The notes below the pieces were generated by a model that was given only the letters and a program-made list of their open reading frames with translations, had not been told where the DNA came from and ran no database searches. Positions 1 through 9,246 of a stretch of DNA of 64,000 nt are shown in pieces; position 1 is the first letter of the stretch; each line of letters opens with the position of its first letter. The DNA is from Salegentibacter sp. 24 (GTDB lineage Bacteria; Bacteroidota; Bacteroidia; Flavobacteriales; Flavobacteriaceae). The position numbers and the translations under genes are program-made. The DNA is taken from NCBI RefSeq assembly GCF_004362395.1, contig NZ_SNWE01000006.1, positions 62,001-126,000 of the forward strand, in the 5' to 3' direction.

Positions 1-1034
1 CTAAAATATTGGTTACCGGTGGACTTGGATTTATAGGTTCTCACACGGTAGTTGCACTCCTGGAACAGGGTTATGAAGTGGTTATTATAGATAACCTGTC
101 CAATTCTTCAATAGATGTCCTGGCCGGAATAACCAAAATCACTCAAAAGACTCCAATTTTTGAGAATATAGACCTTCGTAATAAATCGGAAGTAAAGGAT
201 TTTTTTGAAAAATACCCGGATATAGAAGGAGTAATTCACTTTGCTGCTTCTAAAGCAGTGGGAGAAAGTGTTGAAAACCCTCTATTGTATTACGAGAATA
301 ACCTTGCGAGTTTAATTTATCTGCTGCAGGAGTTACAGTTGAAGGAAAAGGCATATTTTATCTTTAGTTCTTCTTGTACAGTCTATGGTCAGGCTGATAG
401 CTTGCCAATTACTGAAAACGCCCCGGTAAAAAAAGCGGAATCTCCTTATGGAAATACCAAGCAAATAGGAGAGGAGATCATTACGGATACAGCAAAGATA
501 AACAAGAATTTTAAGTCGATTTCTCTTCGATATTTTAATCCCATAGGTGCGCATCCTTCCGCTGAAATTGGAGAACTACCAATTGGTACTCCCCAAAATT
601 TAATTCCTTTTATTACGCAAACCGCCATAGGAAAAAGAAAGGAACTATCGGTTTTTGGTGATGATTATCCTACACCAGATGGCACTTGTATAAGAGATTA
701 TATTCATGTCATGGATCTGGCTCAAGCCCATGTAGTGGCTTTGGAACGACTTCATAAAAATAAAGAAAAAAGCAATTTTGAAGTCTTCAACCTGGGAACA
801 GGAAAAGGTAGTTCTGTTTTAGAGGTAATTAATTCTTTTGAACGCTCAACCGGCGAAAAACTACCTTATAAAATTGTGGCCCGAAGGGAAGGAGATATTA
901 TTGCTGCCTATGCTGATACACAAAAGGCCAACGAAGAATTAGGTTGGAAAACTGAAAAACATTTGGATGAAGCATTAAAAAGTGCTTGGGACTGGCAGAA
1001 AGAGGTTGTAAGAAGAGAGGAGAAAGAAAATTAA
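1..1034 (+). CDS. galE: UDP-glucose 4-epimerase GalE (5' end cut by window)
   Basis: Interconverts UDP-glucose and UDP-galactose for envelope sugars; cytoplasmic, NAD-dependent extended SDR. The visible frame opens with K-I-L before VTGGLGFIGSHT, so only a few N-terminal residues lie outside the window and the TTG at position 9 is internal. About 343 residues are visible, close to the usual 330-345. The nucleotide-binding GGLGFIG loop, an SSSCTVYG strand and the catalytic YGNTK (YxxxK) are all present. A strong terminator follows immediately. The assignment is secure; only the true start is missing. Confidence 0.93.
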   Translation, partial: KILVTGGLGFIGSHTVVALLEQGYEVVIIDNLSNSSIDVLAGITKITQKTPIFENIDLRNKSEVKDFFEKYPDIEGVIHFAASKAVGESVENPLLYYENNLASLIYLLQELQLKEKAYFIFSSSCTVYGQADSLPITENAPVKKAESPYGNTKQIGEEIITDTAKINKNFKSISLRYFNPIGAHPSAEIGELPIGTPQNLIPFITQTAIGKRKELSVFGDDYPTPDGTCIRDYIHVMDLAQAHVVALERLHKNKEKSNFEVFNLGTGKGSSVLEVINSFERSTGEKLPYKIVARREGDIIAAYADTQKANEELGWKTEKHLDEALKSAWDWQKEVVRREEKEN

Positions 1035-1048
1035 TTTTTTAATTTTAA

Positions 1049-1084
1049 TCAAAAAGGTCTGGTTTTAAGTCCAGACCTTTTTGA
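1049..1084. terminator. Bidirectional rho-independent terminator
   Basis: A perfect 14-bp stem (TCAAAAAGGTCTGG with its complement) encloses an 8-nt loop, with A/T runs on both flanks. It lies between galE (+) and the convergent Pmp3-like gene (-) and can serve both. Confidence 0.85.
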
Positions 1085-1100
1085 TTTGCTGTTGTTAAAA

Positions 1101-1253
1101 TTATCTTGTTCCATTTACTATGAAGGCATGGATCACCCCTGGAATCCAGCCCAAGGCGGTTAACAATAAACTTATTAAAAAAGTAACTCCTAAGCCATGT
1201 TTTAAAAAAACAGCCAATGGTGGTAATAGAATATTTAGAATGATCGTTAACAT
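1101..1253 (-). CDS. YqaE/Pmp3 family small membrane protein
   Basis: A 50-residue protein read from the minus strand, starting at ATG 1253. It has the family layout: a first hydrophobic helix with LLPPLAVFLKHG, then a second helix ending in LGWIPGVIHAFIV. These proteolipid-like membrane proteins are linked to salt, cold and membrane-potential stress in bacteria, yeast and plants; the molecular role is not settled. The C-terminus NGTR and the 50-aa length are normal. Longer ORFs overlapping here in other frames are shadows. Confidence 0.9.
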   Translation of the reverse strand: MLTIILNILLPPLAVFLKHGLGVTFLISLLLTALGWIPGVIHAFIVNGTR

Positions 1254-1350
1254 AATTATTTTTTTTATTGGTTATTTCCATCGAAATTACGTAGAAAAAC
1301 CACTCCTTTAATTAGATTTAACGAGTTCTTGGTATGGGTTTAACAAAATA

Positions 1351-2130
1351 TCATGCTTTGAATTTTCGGTATTTAGCCAGCATAAATACATATATACTGT
1401 AACACACAAAACCTGCTGCAACTAATCCCATCAGCCACGAACCATATTGAGATTCCTGTAAAAAAGAGAAGGCATCAGCTGTTCCTTTTATATTGGAAGT
1501 GTTTGATGCCAGGGCTGCTCTGATAAAAATATAAGCCAGAACTCCGAAAATAATTCCACGGGCTATTAAGCCAAGATAACCGGTATTTTTAATTGTTTTT
1601 CGTTTTTTTTCATCCCCGATGGAATCATATCCAAAATCTTTTAAAAATTCTTTTGATTTAGCTTTTTTGAACTGGGCAATACTTGCGATAATAAGACCTA
1701 TCCCTATAATTGCAAAAACAACGACCCCAAGGGTTCCGGTAAGAACCTGGCCACCGGAGCCTCCAGAAGAACCGGCATTGATAAGTCTCATAAAAGCGAA
1801 AATAGCAAGACCAAGATATAAAAACGCACTGATGAAATAAGCTGCGCGTTTCCCTTTTCCATTCTTATCATCTCCAATATTTTCAGGATCCTGGATAGAC
1901 TGAATAAAACGCCATGCGGAATAACAAAGCAGTCCTATTCCAATTAGAACAAGTAATACATTACCAAAAGCCTGATTTTCTAAAAATTTTATCACCTGTA
2001 AATTCCCTGTTTTTTGCCCTCCCATATTGAAGGCCGCAAGAAAGGTGAGTATTCCAGTAATTCCATAGACAGTGGCCTTGGCGAAATAACCCACCCTAGC
2101 CATCTTTTTTAATTTAGAATCCATTTTCAA
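1351..2130 (-). CDS. DUF1206 domain membrane protein
   Basis: A 259-residue integral membrane protein with about six hydrophobic segments arranged as three two-helix repeats. Repeat starts are visible as RVGYFAKATVYGITG near the N-terminus, KRAAYFISAFLYLG in the middle and GLIARGIIFGVLAYI near residue 190; a short basic first residue stretch points to a cytoplasmic N-terminus. This is the DUF1206 pattern, whose function is unknown. It stands alone between the Pmp3-like gene and a DedA-like gene, so the three form a loose group of envelope proteins rather than a tight operon. Confidence 0.85.
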   Translation of the reverse strand: MKMDSKLKKMARVGYFAKATVYGITGILTFLAAFNMGGQKTGNLQVIKFLENQAFGNVLLVLIGIGLLCYSAWRFIQSIQDPENIGDDKNGKGKRAAYFISAFLYLGLAIFAFMRLINAGSSGGSGGQVLTGTLGVVVFAIIGIGLIIASIAQFKKAKSKEFLKDFGYDSIGDEKKRKTIKNTGYLGLIARGIIFGVLAYIFIRAALASNTSNIKGTADAFSFLQESQYGSWLMGLVAAGFVCYSIYVFMLAKYRKFKA

Positions 2131-2292
2131 GAAAATTTTTGGTTAGTAAATTAAATTTACTCCATTGAAAATAGATAAAAGAAAACTTGGGAAAATTTTA
2201 AACTTTTACTATCGAGATTGAGATGGAAACAGATTAATATTTTTGGTACAAGCTCAGACTTAAGTTATCATAAATTTATGTGCCTATGGGGT

Positions 2293-2910
2293 TTAAACCA
2301 TTTCAAAAATAACCAGTGCATAGAGATAAAAACGTATAAAGCGAAGCAAACCAAACATCAAGTAGCTTGGAAAAGGAAATTTGATTATTCCTGCCGCAAT
2401 ACTGGTCATAGCAAATGGAATAGGTAACAAGGCTCCTACGATAATTAAAAAACCACCCCATTTTCGTGTATTTTTAATATGCTGTGCCATTTTAACTTCA
2501 ATAGCTTCATGCACGGCAGGGATCTTTGTCATCCATCTTCCTATAAAATAGGAGACCACTCCGCCGAAATAAGAAGCGAGCGCTAATAACGAAAGGTATA
2601 AAATAGGACTAGCAGATTTTCCTGACCATGCAATAAATAATTCTGGCGGAACAAGTCCCAGTAGGGATTCTGAAACAAAGAAAACACTGATAATACCAAG
2701 TGGAGAGTAAGTCTCGGTTACTGTGACCAGCATTTGTTCTATATCAAGCACCCAACGATCCAGTGCCAATAATGCTGCTACAAATAAAATTATGGGTAAA
2801 ATTGCCTTTTTAACACTTTTCCAAACAAAGCTGTAAAAACCGGTATAGCTATAATATTGGTGTAACAAGCGTATGCGCGACTTCTTTTTAGATTTCGCAT
2901 TTTTCTTCAT
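2293..2910 (-). CDS. VTT/DedA-like membrane protein (YqaA family)
   Basis: A 205-residue membrane protein with a basic N-terminus, a first helix (PIILFVAALLAL) and the VTT/SNARE-associated core: ESLLGLVPPELFIAW, a glycine-rich helix ending YFIGRWM, and GALLPIPFAMTSIAAG. DedA-superfamily proteins are membrane proteins linked to lipid scrambling or undecaprenyl-phosphate recycling. I choose ATG 2910 because the longer reading would need a TTG at 2928. The specific substrate cannot be told from sequence. A second VTT-domain gene of the TVP38 type lies at 26825. Confidence 0.8.
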   Translation of the reverse strand: MKKNAKSKKKSRIRLLHQYYSYTGFYSFVWKSVKKAILPIILFVAALLALDRWVLDIEQMLVTVTETYSPLGIISVFFVSESLLGLVPPELFIAWSGKSASPILYLSLLALASYFGGVVSYFIGRWMTKIPAVHEAIEVKMAQHIKNTRKWGGFLIIVGALLPIPFAMTSIAAGIIKFPFPSYLMFGLLRFIRFYLYALVIFEMV

Positions 2911-3011
2911 CAAATTCTCCTTTAGCAATTCTCTTATCGAGGTATTTCAATAAGATTTGTAAGTAGACTGTCTTTCAAATATCAGGCCGTAGTATATATT
3001 TAAGTTATGAT

Positions 3012-3386
3012 TTAATTTTCTTCAGCATATTCATTGAAAGCCCTTACGTACTCACGCAATTCTATTTCATTCACACGATTCGAAGGATCGGCCATTAGAG
3101 ATAGTAAATAATCCAGACTTTCCTGTCCAGTGGTTTCTTCCTGTAGCGGTGCTTCCTGGCCCTCTTCTAAAGGATCATCTTCGGGGATGGCAATATTGAA
3201 TGAATCATAAGCGTCTACATGTTCGTAGGTTAACCTGATGGTTTTTGCCAACAAAGGCTGTCCTTCTTCTACAACAAGAGTTCTTAATTCTTTCAGTTCA
3301 CTTACCAAGGTATTGGTAATAATTCCGTTACGCATTAAATCGCGTTGAATTTTATTGAGTAATTTTTGAGCTTTGATATTATTCAA
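3012..3386 (-). CDS. Conserved hypothetical protein, acidic, cytoplasmic
   Basis: A 124-residue soluble, acidic, largely helical protein without signal peptide or membrane segment. It opens with KAQKLLNKIQRDL and has a Glu/Asp-rich linker (residues about 66-88) before a helical C-terminal part. I do not recognise a domain. The only upstream in-frame start is TTG 3386; the first ATG would remove 17 residues that look like part of the first helix, so TTG is favoured. It precedes the SDR gene divergently across about 240 bp. Confidence 0.6.
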   Translation of the reverse strand: MNNIKAQKLLNKIQRDLMRNGIITNTLVSELKELRTLVVEEGQPLLAKTIRLTYEHVDAYDSFNIAIPEDDPLEEGQEAPLQEETTGQESLDYLLSLMADPSNRVNEIELREYVRAFNEYAEEN

Positions 3387-3629
3387 GAGAATATAAGTTA
3401 ATCAGGTTACACTATATTTTTTGCAAATGTACTGCTTTAGTCGTTTTATAAAACATTTTAACAAAGAAATTAAGCGAAATCAAAAAGTTTTTAAAAAGCA
3501 TTTTTTGGATTGGAACAGTATAGAAACTTCAGGTTTAACTTTTAAAATTAACAATATCTTAGTCCTTCAAATTTTATTAAAATAGCATTGTTTATTAGTT
3601 TTAACGTAATCAAAAAAAATAAAAATACT

Positions 3630-4340
3630 ATGAGTTCATTAAAAGGAAAAGTTGCATTTATAACCGGAGGAAGTAAGGGTATTGGCTACGGTGTAGCACA
3701 ATCACTTTTAGCCCTGGGCATGAAAGTGGCCATTACCAGCCGGTCTAAAGATGCAGCTGAAAAAGCGGCTAAGGAATTAAGCGCTACCGATGCCTTAGGA
3801 CTAGAAGCCGATGTCAGAAATTTTGAAAGTCAGCAGAAAGCTGTAAATGCAGCATTAGATAAATTTGGACAACTTGATGTGATGGTCGCCAATGCGGGAA
3901 TTGGGCACTTTGGATCTATAGATGAACTTACTCCTAATAAGTGGCAGGAAACAATAGACACCAATCTAACAGGGGTATTTTATAGCGTTAAATCCAGTTT
4001 AGAAGCTTTAGAAAAATCCAAGGGGTATCTTATTACTATTTCCAGTCTTGCCGGAACTAATTTCTTTGCGGGGGGTGCTGCCTATAACGCCAGTAAATTT
4101 GGTTTAACCGGATTTACTCAAGCCGTAATGTTAGATCTTAGGCAAAAAGGGATTAATGTAAGTACCATTATGCCAGGATCGGTGGCTACCCATTTTAATG
4201 ACCACACTCCAAATAAAGAGGATGCATGGAAAATTCAGCCAGAAGATATAGGTGAATTAGTGGTAGATCTGCTTAAAATGAATAAACGAACCTTACCCAG
4301 TAAGATAGAAGTAAGGCCATCACAGCCACCAAAGAAATAA
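3630..4340 (+). CDS. SDR family oxidoreductase (FabG-like)
   Basis: A 236-residue classical short-chain dehydrogenase/reductase, NAD(P)H-dependent and cytoplasmic. Visible motifs: TGGSKGIG cofactor loop near the N-terminus, NAGIG, the ISSLAG strand with catalytic Ser, YNASK (YxxxK) and PGSVATHF after it. Start ATG 3630 is chosen because the 14 residues upstream in frame are Lys/Asn-rich and precede the normal SDR N-terminus. Substrate is unknown. It lies just before the arsenic operon but is separated from it by a hairpin. Confidence 0.85.
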   Translation: MSSLKGKVAFITGGSKGIGYGVAQSLLALGMKVAITSRSKDAAEKAAKELSATDALGLEADVRNFESQQKAVNAALDKFGQLDVMVANAGIGHFGSIDELTPNKWQETIDTNLTGVFYSVKSSLEALEKSKGYLITISSLAGTNFFAGGAAYNASKFGLTGFTQAVMLDLRQKGINVSTIMPGSVATHFNDHTPNKEDAWKIQPEDIGELVVDLLKMNKRTLPSKIEVRPSQPPKK

Positions 4341-4360
4341 TAGCATGTAATTCTAATAAG

Positions 4361-4399
4361 AGAGGTTATATAAGTTTAGCTTAGAGACCTCTTTTTTTA
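4361..4399 (+). terminator. Probable terminator after SDR gene
   Basis: AGAGGT pairs with ACCTCT, an inner TAAG/CTTA adds pairing, and a seven-T run follows. It separates the SDR gene from arsR. Confidence 0.6.
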
Positions 4400-4414
4400 G
4401 AAATCAATTTATCG

Positions 4415-4426
4415 TAATATTGCAAT
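4415..4426 (+). promoter_or_regulatory. Candidate arsR promoter -7 box with palindrome
   Basis: TAATATTG matches the Bacteroidetes TAnnTTTG -7 consensus at all but one fixed position, and overlaps the palindrome ATTGCAAT (4419-4426), 13 nt before the arsR start. Autoregulation by ArsR at this site is an inference. Confidence 0.35.
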
Positions 4427-4439
4427 AAACAATTAAAAA

Positions 4440-4772
4440 ATGGGACTGACAAAATCCGAAATATTTAGCCCTTTACAAAATGAATTGGCCGGTCTGGCAA
4501 AGGTATTAGGGCATCCTGCAAGAATTGCTATCCTGCAAGAAATTATAAAATCGAAATCCTGTATATGTGGTGATCTAGTTCAAGAGGTTGGACTTGCTCA
4601 ACCCACCATTTCACAACATTTAAAAGAGCTTAAAAACAGTGGTATAATTAAAGGAGATATTGAGGGCACGAGGGTTTGCTATTGCATCAACAATGAAAAA
4701 TGGATAACAATAAAAGAACTTTTTATGACCTTTTTCGATTCCCAAATTACTGAAAGAGACGAATGCTGCTAA
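4440..4772 (+). CDS. arsR: ArsR/SmtB family metalloregulator
   Basis: A 110-residue winged-helix repressor. The recognition region reads LAQPTISQHLKELKNSGII, typical of the family, after ALGHPAR-like GHPARIAIL. Cys41 and Cys43 in SCICGDLV sit at the classic helix-alpha3 arsenite site (ELCVCDL in E. coli ArsR), and a C-terminal Cys-Cys pair (109-110) could contribute. It is the first gene of the set with acr3 and the ArsO-like gene, and probably represses it until As(III) binds. Confidence 0.9.
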   Translation: MGLTKSEIFSPLQNELAGLAKVLGHPARIAILQEIIKSKSCICGDLVQEVGLAQPTISQHLKELKNSGIIKGDIEGTRVCYCINNEKWITIKELFMTFFDSQITERDECC

Positions 4773-4821
4773 TTACCTTGGCTATATATACATTATATCA
4801 TAGAAAAAAATCACTCTCCAT

Positions 4822-5859
4822 ATGGCTCGAAAAAAAATGAATTTTCTTGACAAATACCTCACCCTTTGGATTTTCCTCGCAATGTTTATTGGCGTTGCCA
4901 TTGGATATTTCGCTCCCCAGAGTGCGGATTTTATTGGTTCTTACCGTGTTGGCTCAACGAACATTCCTATTGCAATTGGTTTAATTTTAATGATGTACCC
5001 ACCACTTGCGAAAGTAAATTATAAATACCTCCCCCGGGTTTTTAATAATATAAAAATCCTTAGCATCTCCTTATTGCTCAATTGGATCATTGGGCCTGTT
5101 CTTATGTTTTTTCTGGCAATAATTTTTCTTCAGGATCATCCGGAATATATGGTAGGGCTAATTCTAATTGGTCTCGCTCGTTGTATCGCTATGGTTTTGG
5201 TGTGGAACGACCTAGCCCAGGGAAGTAGCGAATACGGTGCTGGTTTAGTTGCTTTAAACAGTATTTTTCAGGTGTTTTTCTATAGCTTTTATGCATGGAT
5301 TTTTATTAGCGTTTTACCGCCGTATTTTGGTTTCCAGGGAGCCATTGTTGATATTTCTATAGGCACGATTGCAGAAAGTGTTGCGATTTACCTGGGAATT
5401 CCTTTTCTGGCAGGTTTTCTAAGTAGGTTTTTCCTGGTTAAAGCTAAAGGGGAGGTATGGTATAAAACAAAATTCCTTCCGACAATTTCTCCCCTTACTC
5501 TTATGGCACTTTTATTTACAATTTTGGTAATGTTTAGTCTAAAAGGGGAAACCGTAGTAGAGATCCCTTTAGATGTAATGCTTATTGCAGTTCCTTTAGT
5601 TGTTTATTTTATCCTTATGTTTTTTATTAGTTTTTTCTTATCGAAATTTTTTGGGGCCGCCTATAAACAAAATGCCTCTATTTCTTTCACGGCAACCGGA
5701 AATAATTTTGAACTCGCAATTGCTGTAGCAATTGCTGTTTTCGGAATTGATAGCGGACAGGCTTTTGCAGGGGTGATTGGGCCATTAGTAGAGGTCCCTG
5801 TTTTAATCGGGTTGGTCAGTGTCGCCTTTTGGTTAAAGCAAAAATATTACCCTCAATAA
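4822..5859 (+). CDS. acr3: Arsenite efflux transporter, Acr3 family
   Basis: A 345-residue, ten-helix inner-membrane permease that exports arsenite (or antimonite). The family signature [16 protein letters not shown] with its conserved Cys is intact, as are the [20 protein letters not shown] and [13 protein letters not shown] segments. Length is normal. It follows arsR by 49 bp and is followed by the ArsO-like gene after only 11 bp, which supports a three-gene ars operon. No arsC arsenate reductase is present here. Confidence 0.95.
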   Translation: MARKKMNFLDKYLTLWIFLAMFIGVAIGYFAPQSADFIGSYRVGSTNIPIAIGLILMMYPPLAKVNYKYLPRVFNNIKILSISLLLNWIIGPVLMFFLAIIFLQDHPEYMVGLILIGLARCIAMVLVWNDLAQGSSEYGAGLVALNSIFQVFFYSFYAWIFISVLPPYFGFQGAIVDISIGTIAESVAIYLGIPFLAGFLSRFFLVKAKGEVWYKTKFLPTISPLTLMALLFTILVMFSLKGETVVEIPLDVMLIAVPLVVYFILMFFISFFLSKFFGAAYKQNASISFTATGNNFELAIAVAIAVFGIDSGQAFAGVIGPLVEVPVLIGLVSVAFWLKQKYYPQ

Positions 5860-5870
5860 AAATTAGAATA

Positions 5871-6926
5871 ATGGTTAACTTTTATGATGTAATTATAATT
5901 GGTGGTGGGCAAAGCGGACTTGCTTGCGCCTATTATTTAAGGCGAACCGGACTGAAATATCTAATTCTTGACGACCAAAAAACCTGTGGGGGGGCATGGT
6001 TAAACACCTGGGATTCCCTTAGGCTTTTCTCCCCAGCCGATCATTCTTCGCTTCCAGGTTGGTTGATGCCAAAATCAGAAGAAGGGTTTCCACCTAAAGG
6101 TCATGTAATTAATTATTTATGCAACTATGAAAAGCGATATGAGTTCCCTATAAAACGTCCTGTTCTGGTAGAAAATTTGGCAAAAGAATCAGGTACTTTT
6201 CATCTTAAAACATCAGCGGGAGGTTTTTCGGCAAAAGCTGTGATTTCCGCTACTGGCACCTGGAAAACACCCTTGATTCCAAAGATTAAAGGAATTGAGA
6301 TTTTCAAAGGAAAACAACTTCATTCAGCTCATTATAGAAATCCAAATGGTCTTAAAGATAAAAATGTACTCATTGTGGGTGAAGGTAATTCTGGTGCTCA
6401 AATCTTAGCCGAAGTTTCTAAGGTAACCAATACAGGCTGGGCTGTTTTAAAGGATCCTGATTATCTGCCAGATAAGGTTGATGGAAGGGAGCTTTTTAAT
6501 ATAGCTACGGCAAAATATAAAGCTGAAAAAGAAGGAAAGAAATTTAATCCTGAAAAATATAATCTTGGTAAGATAGTGATGGTTCCAAGTGTAAAAGAAG
6601 CCCGAAAAAGGGGAGTGCTGGAAAGCAGGGGCAGTTTTAAAGAATTTTTCGAAGATGGAGTAATTTGGGGTGACGGAACCAAAGAGAAATTTGATGTCGT
6701 AATATGGTGCACCGGGTTTCATTATGCTACAAATCATTTAAATAATATTGTAAAACCTGATTCCCAGGGCAAAATCAAAACCCAGGGAACTAAAGCCAAA
6801 CATACAAATGGACTTTGGTTAGTAGGTTATGGCGGTTGGACTGGTTATGCTTCAGCAACTTTGATTGGAGTTGGGCGAAGTGCTAGAACCACTATTAAAG
6901 AAATTAGTGATTTTCTTGAAGAATAA
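5871..6926 (+). CDS. arsO: ArsO-like flavin-dependent monooxygenase
   Basis: A 351-residue two-dinucleotide-binding flavoprotein. The FAD loop is IIIGGGQSGLACAYYL at the N-terminus, the NADPH loop is VGEGNSGAQILAE near residue 165, and VIWCTGFHY follows near residue 280. ATG 5871 sits directly before the FAD strand; the longer reading would overlap acr3. ArsO-type proteins occur in ars operons and are proposed to be flavin monooxygenases, but their reaction is not well established. Position 11 bp after acr3 supports the arsenic link. Confidence 0.8.
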   Translation: MVNFYDVIIIGGGQSGLACAYYLRRTGLKYLILDDQKTCGGAWLNTWDSLRLFSPADHSSLPGWLMPKSEEGFPPKGHVINYLCNYEKRYEFPIKRPVLVENLAKESGTFHLKTSAGGFSAKAVISATGTWKTPLIPKIKGIEIFKGKQLHSAHYRNPNGLKDKNVLIVGEGNSGAQILAEVSKVTNTGWAVLKDPDYLPDKVDGRELFNIATAKYKAEKEGKKFNPEKYNLGKIVMVPSVKEARKRGVLESRGSFKEFFEDGVIWGDGTKEKFDVVIWCTGFHYATNHLNNIVKPDSQGKIKTQGTKAKHTNGLWLVGYGGWTGYASATLIGVGRSARTTIKEISDFLEE

Positions 6927-7105
6927 ATCATCCAGCTTAGAACAATAAATTCCAAAGTAAAATCCTTTCTAAAAATTTTAAGACCTCGGCGATATTTCTA
7001 TTGATATATGTTAGGTTTTTCCGTTAAATGCATACTAAAATTCTAAAATTACTGGTGTTTAGCTACTCATTAATCTAGTTTTGAATGAAAATAAAAAATA
7101 TAGAT

Positions 7106-7852
7106 ATGAGTATTAAAGGAAAGACAATAATTATTACCGGGGCTTCAAGTGGTATTGGAGAAGCTACCGCAAAAAAATTATCTCAGGAAGGTGCAAATGT
7201 AGTATTAAGTGCACGCCGAAAGGAGCGGTTAAATGCTTTGAAAGATGAAATTGAAAAAAACGGAGGAATGGCTTTGGTTGTTCCGGGCGATGTCACTAAA
7301 AAAGAAGATTTTAAAAACATTATATCAGCAACCTTAGAGAAATTTGGAAGTATTGATGGAATTATTAATAATGCAGGATTAATGCCGTTGTCATATGTTA
7401 AAAATCTTCATACTGATGAATGGGATAAGATGATAGATGTGAATATTAAAGGCGTAACCAATGGGGTAGCGGCCGTTCTTCCAACGATGATGGAACAAAA
7501 AAGTGGGCACATTATCAACATATCTTCAAGTGCGGGACATAAGTATTACCCAGGCGGAGCAGTCTATTGCGCTACTAAGGCCGCAGTAAAAATGTTTAGC
7601 GAGGGACTTAGAGCTGAATTAGCTCCTCATTTCGGAATTAATGTAACCTCAATTGATCCAGGTTTTGTATCAACAGAATTGACCGATACCATTACCGATG
7701 AGCAGATTAAAAAGGATATGGAACCAATGTTTAAAGAGCTGACCCCATTGCAAGCGCAGGATATTGCGGATGCAATTTACTATTCTTTAAGCCAGCCTAA
7801 ACGAGCAAATATCAACGATGTTTATATTATGCCCACTGATCAAGAACAATAG
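7106..7852 (+). CDS. SDR family NAD(P)-dependent oxidoreductase (YdfG-like)
   Basis: A 248-residue classical SDR: TGASSGIGEATA cofactor loop, NNAGLMP, NISSSAG, catalytic YCATK, and PGFVSTEL. It resembles the broad-specificity 3-hydroxy acid / serine dehydrogenase group. ATG 7106 (MSIKGKTIIITG) gives the normal family N-terminus; ATG 7085 would add seven residues and cannot be excluded. It has its own 180-bp leader after the ars genes and its own terminator, so it is probably a separate unit. Confidence 0.85.
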   Translation: MSIKGKTIIITGASSGIGEATAKKLSQEGANVVLSARRKERLNALKDEIEKNGGMALVVPGDVTKKEDFKNIISATLEKFGSIDGIINNAGLMPLSYVKNLHTDEWDKMIDVNIKGVTNGVAAVLPTMMEQKSGHIINISSSAGHKYYPGGAVYCATKAAVKMFSEGLRAELAPHFGINVTSIDPGFVSTELTDTITDEQIKKDMEPMFKELTPLQAQDIADAIYYSLSQPKRANINDVYIMPTDQEQ

Positions 7853-7871
7853 ACTTTTTTAAAGCAATTGC

Positions 7872-7912
7872 AAAGAGGTTGAATGGAGTTTATCCAGGCA
7901 ACCTCTTTTTTG
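7872..7912 (+). terminator. Rho-independent terminator
   Basis: AAAGAGGTTG pairs with CAACCTCTTT (10 bp) and continues into a T run. It ends the SDR unit; the convergent reductase gene stops 45 bp further on. Confidence 0.8.
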
Positions 7913-7956
7913 TAGTATTCACGAGTTTAAATCTTATCTCTCTTGTATAATTTTAA

Positions 7957-8952
7957 TTAAACTTCAACCACCATTTTCCCAGTATTTTTACCTTCAAAAA
8001 GATCTAAAAATGCCTGCGGGGTTTCTTCAAAACCTTTTATTATGGTTTCATCATATTTTAATTTTCCATCCTTTAACCATCCTGCCAACTCTTTAATGGC
8101 ACTTTCAAATTCTTCAACATGATTTCGAACCAAAAAACCTTGCATTAATGCACTTTTTTTAATTAAAATTCCTTCCAGTCTTGGACCCGTAGGTATTTCC
8201 TTTTCATTATAAATTGAGATAGCACCGCAATTAATAATCCGGGCAAAACGATTAATATTCATCATAACCGCGTCCAGGGTTTCACCACCAACATTATCAA
8301 AGTACACATCTACTCCGTCGGGGCAGTTTTTAGCGATAGCTTCCTGCATATTATCAGTAGTTTTGTAATTAATACCTTCATCGTATCCAAATTTTTCTTT
8401 GATATGATTAATTTTATTATCGGTTCCCGCGATTCCAATTACCCTACAACCCTTAATTTTTCCAATTTGTCCTGCTATACTTCCGACAGCACCAGCCGCC
8501 CCAGAAACTACAAGCGTTTCATTGTTTTTAGGTTTTCCAATATGTTTTAATGCCAAGTATGCCGTTAAGCCAGTCAAGCCTAAAATACCAAGATAAGCAC
8601 TGGGTTTAGCCAGGTTGGTGTCAATTTTATTTAAATTCTCTCCTTTATTGGTTTGCAAAAGTTTCCATTCCAACATTCCACTCACAAAATCTCCTTCCTT
8701 GAAATTATCATGATTACTTTTAATTACTTCAGCAACCACCATAGATTCTAATGGCTTATTCAATTTAAATGGAGGGATATAGGATTCCTCATCTCGCATT
8801 CTACCTCGTAAATACGGATCCACTGAAATATACTTAGTGGCTAGCAAAATTTCACCATTTTTAGGAGTTGGTTCATCAATCTTGGTTATTTCGAAATCTA
8901 AAAGACTGGGTTTTCCTGTTGGGCGGTTTTTTAACAATATACTTTTATTCAT
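7957..8952 (-). CDS. NADP-dependent oxidoreductase, CurA / leukotriene-B4-dehydrogenase type
   Basis: A 331-residue zinc-less medium-chain dehydrogenase that reduces activated C=C bonds of enals and enones with NADPH. The N-terminal GroES-like part contains SVDPYLRGRM, the Rossmann part VSGAAGAVGSIAGQIGK and FDNVGGETLD. Length is exactly that of the YncB/CurA group. It faces the upstream SDR convergently. Together with the neighbouring SDRs and ArsO-like enzyme it may help detoxify reactive carbonyls, but this is an inference from context only. Confidence 0.9.
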   Translation of the reverse strand: MNKSILLKNRPTGKPSLLDFEITKIDEPTPKNGEILLATKYISVDPYLRGRMRDEESYIPPFKLNKPLESMVVAEVIKSNHDNFKEGDFVSGMLEWKLLQTNKGENLNKIDTNLAKPSAYLGILGLTGLTAYLALKHIGKPKNNETLVVSGAAGAVGSIAGQIGKIKGCRVIGIAGTDNKINHIKEKFGYDEGINYKTTDNMQEAIAKNCPDGVDVYFDNVGGETLDAVMMNINRFARIINCGAISIYNEKEIPTGPRLEGILIKKSALMQGFLVRNHVEEFESAIKELAGWLKDGKLKYDETIIKGFEETPQAFLDLFEGKNTGKMVVEV

Positions 8953-9246
8953 TTTTCAGTATTATTTAATTAGTATTTTGGAAGCCAAAAATATAAAGAC
9001 TGGTTCCGAGAAATTCACTTCCCGATTAATGTACTGTTAAGTTGAAAACTCTGCAACTCAGAATTATTAATTTAAACTTAAAGTCAATATTTGGAAATAA
9101 GAATGAAGTTCTTATATCTGAAAAAATATTTTGAAGGCAGGAAAGCAATTATTTAATTTCTTTTATCTGGAAATGTTATGATTTCTTAAAGTAAAGACTA
9201 ATAGTCTATAATACACCGTAACTTTGCCCATATAAAAGCACAAAAT

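Noticed and set aside
1045-1281. 78-aa minus-strand ORF over the same region
   Set aside because: A different frame from the Pmp3-like reading, running through the terminator hairpin; composition is not protein-like.
1120-1311. 63-aa plus-strand ORF after galE
   Set aside because: It is antisense to the well-supported Pmp3/YqaE-like gene (1101-1253, minus) and has no family resemblance.
3427-3585. Plus-strand ORF of about 50 codons before the SDR gene
   Set aside because: Lys/Phe/Asn-rich AT-driven sequence in a promoter region; no pattern suggesting a real protein.
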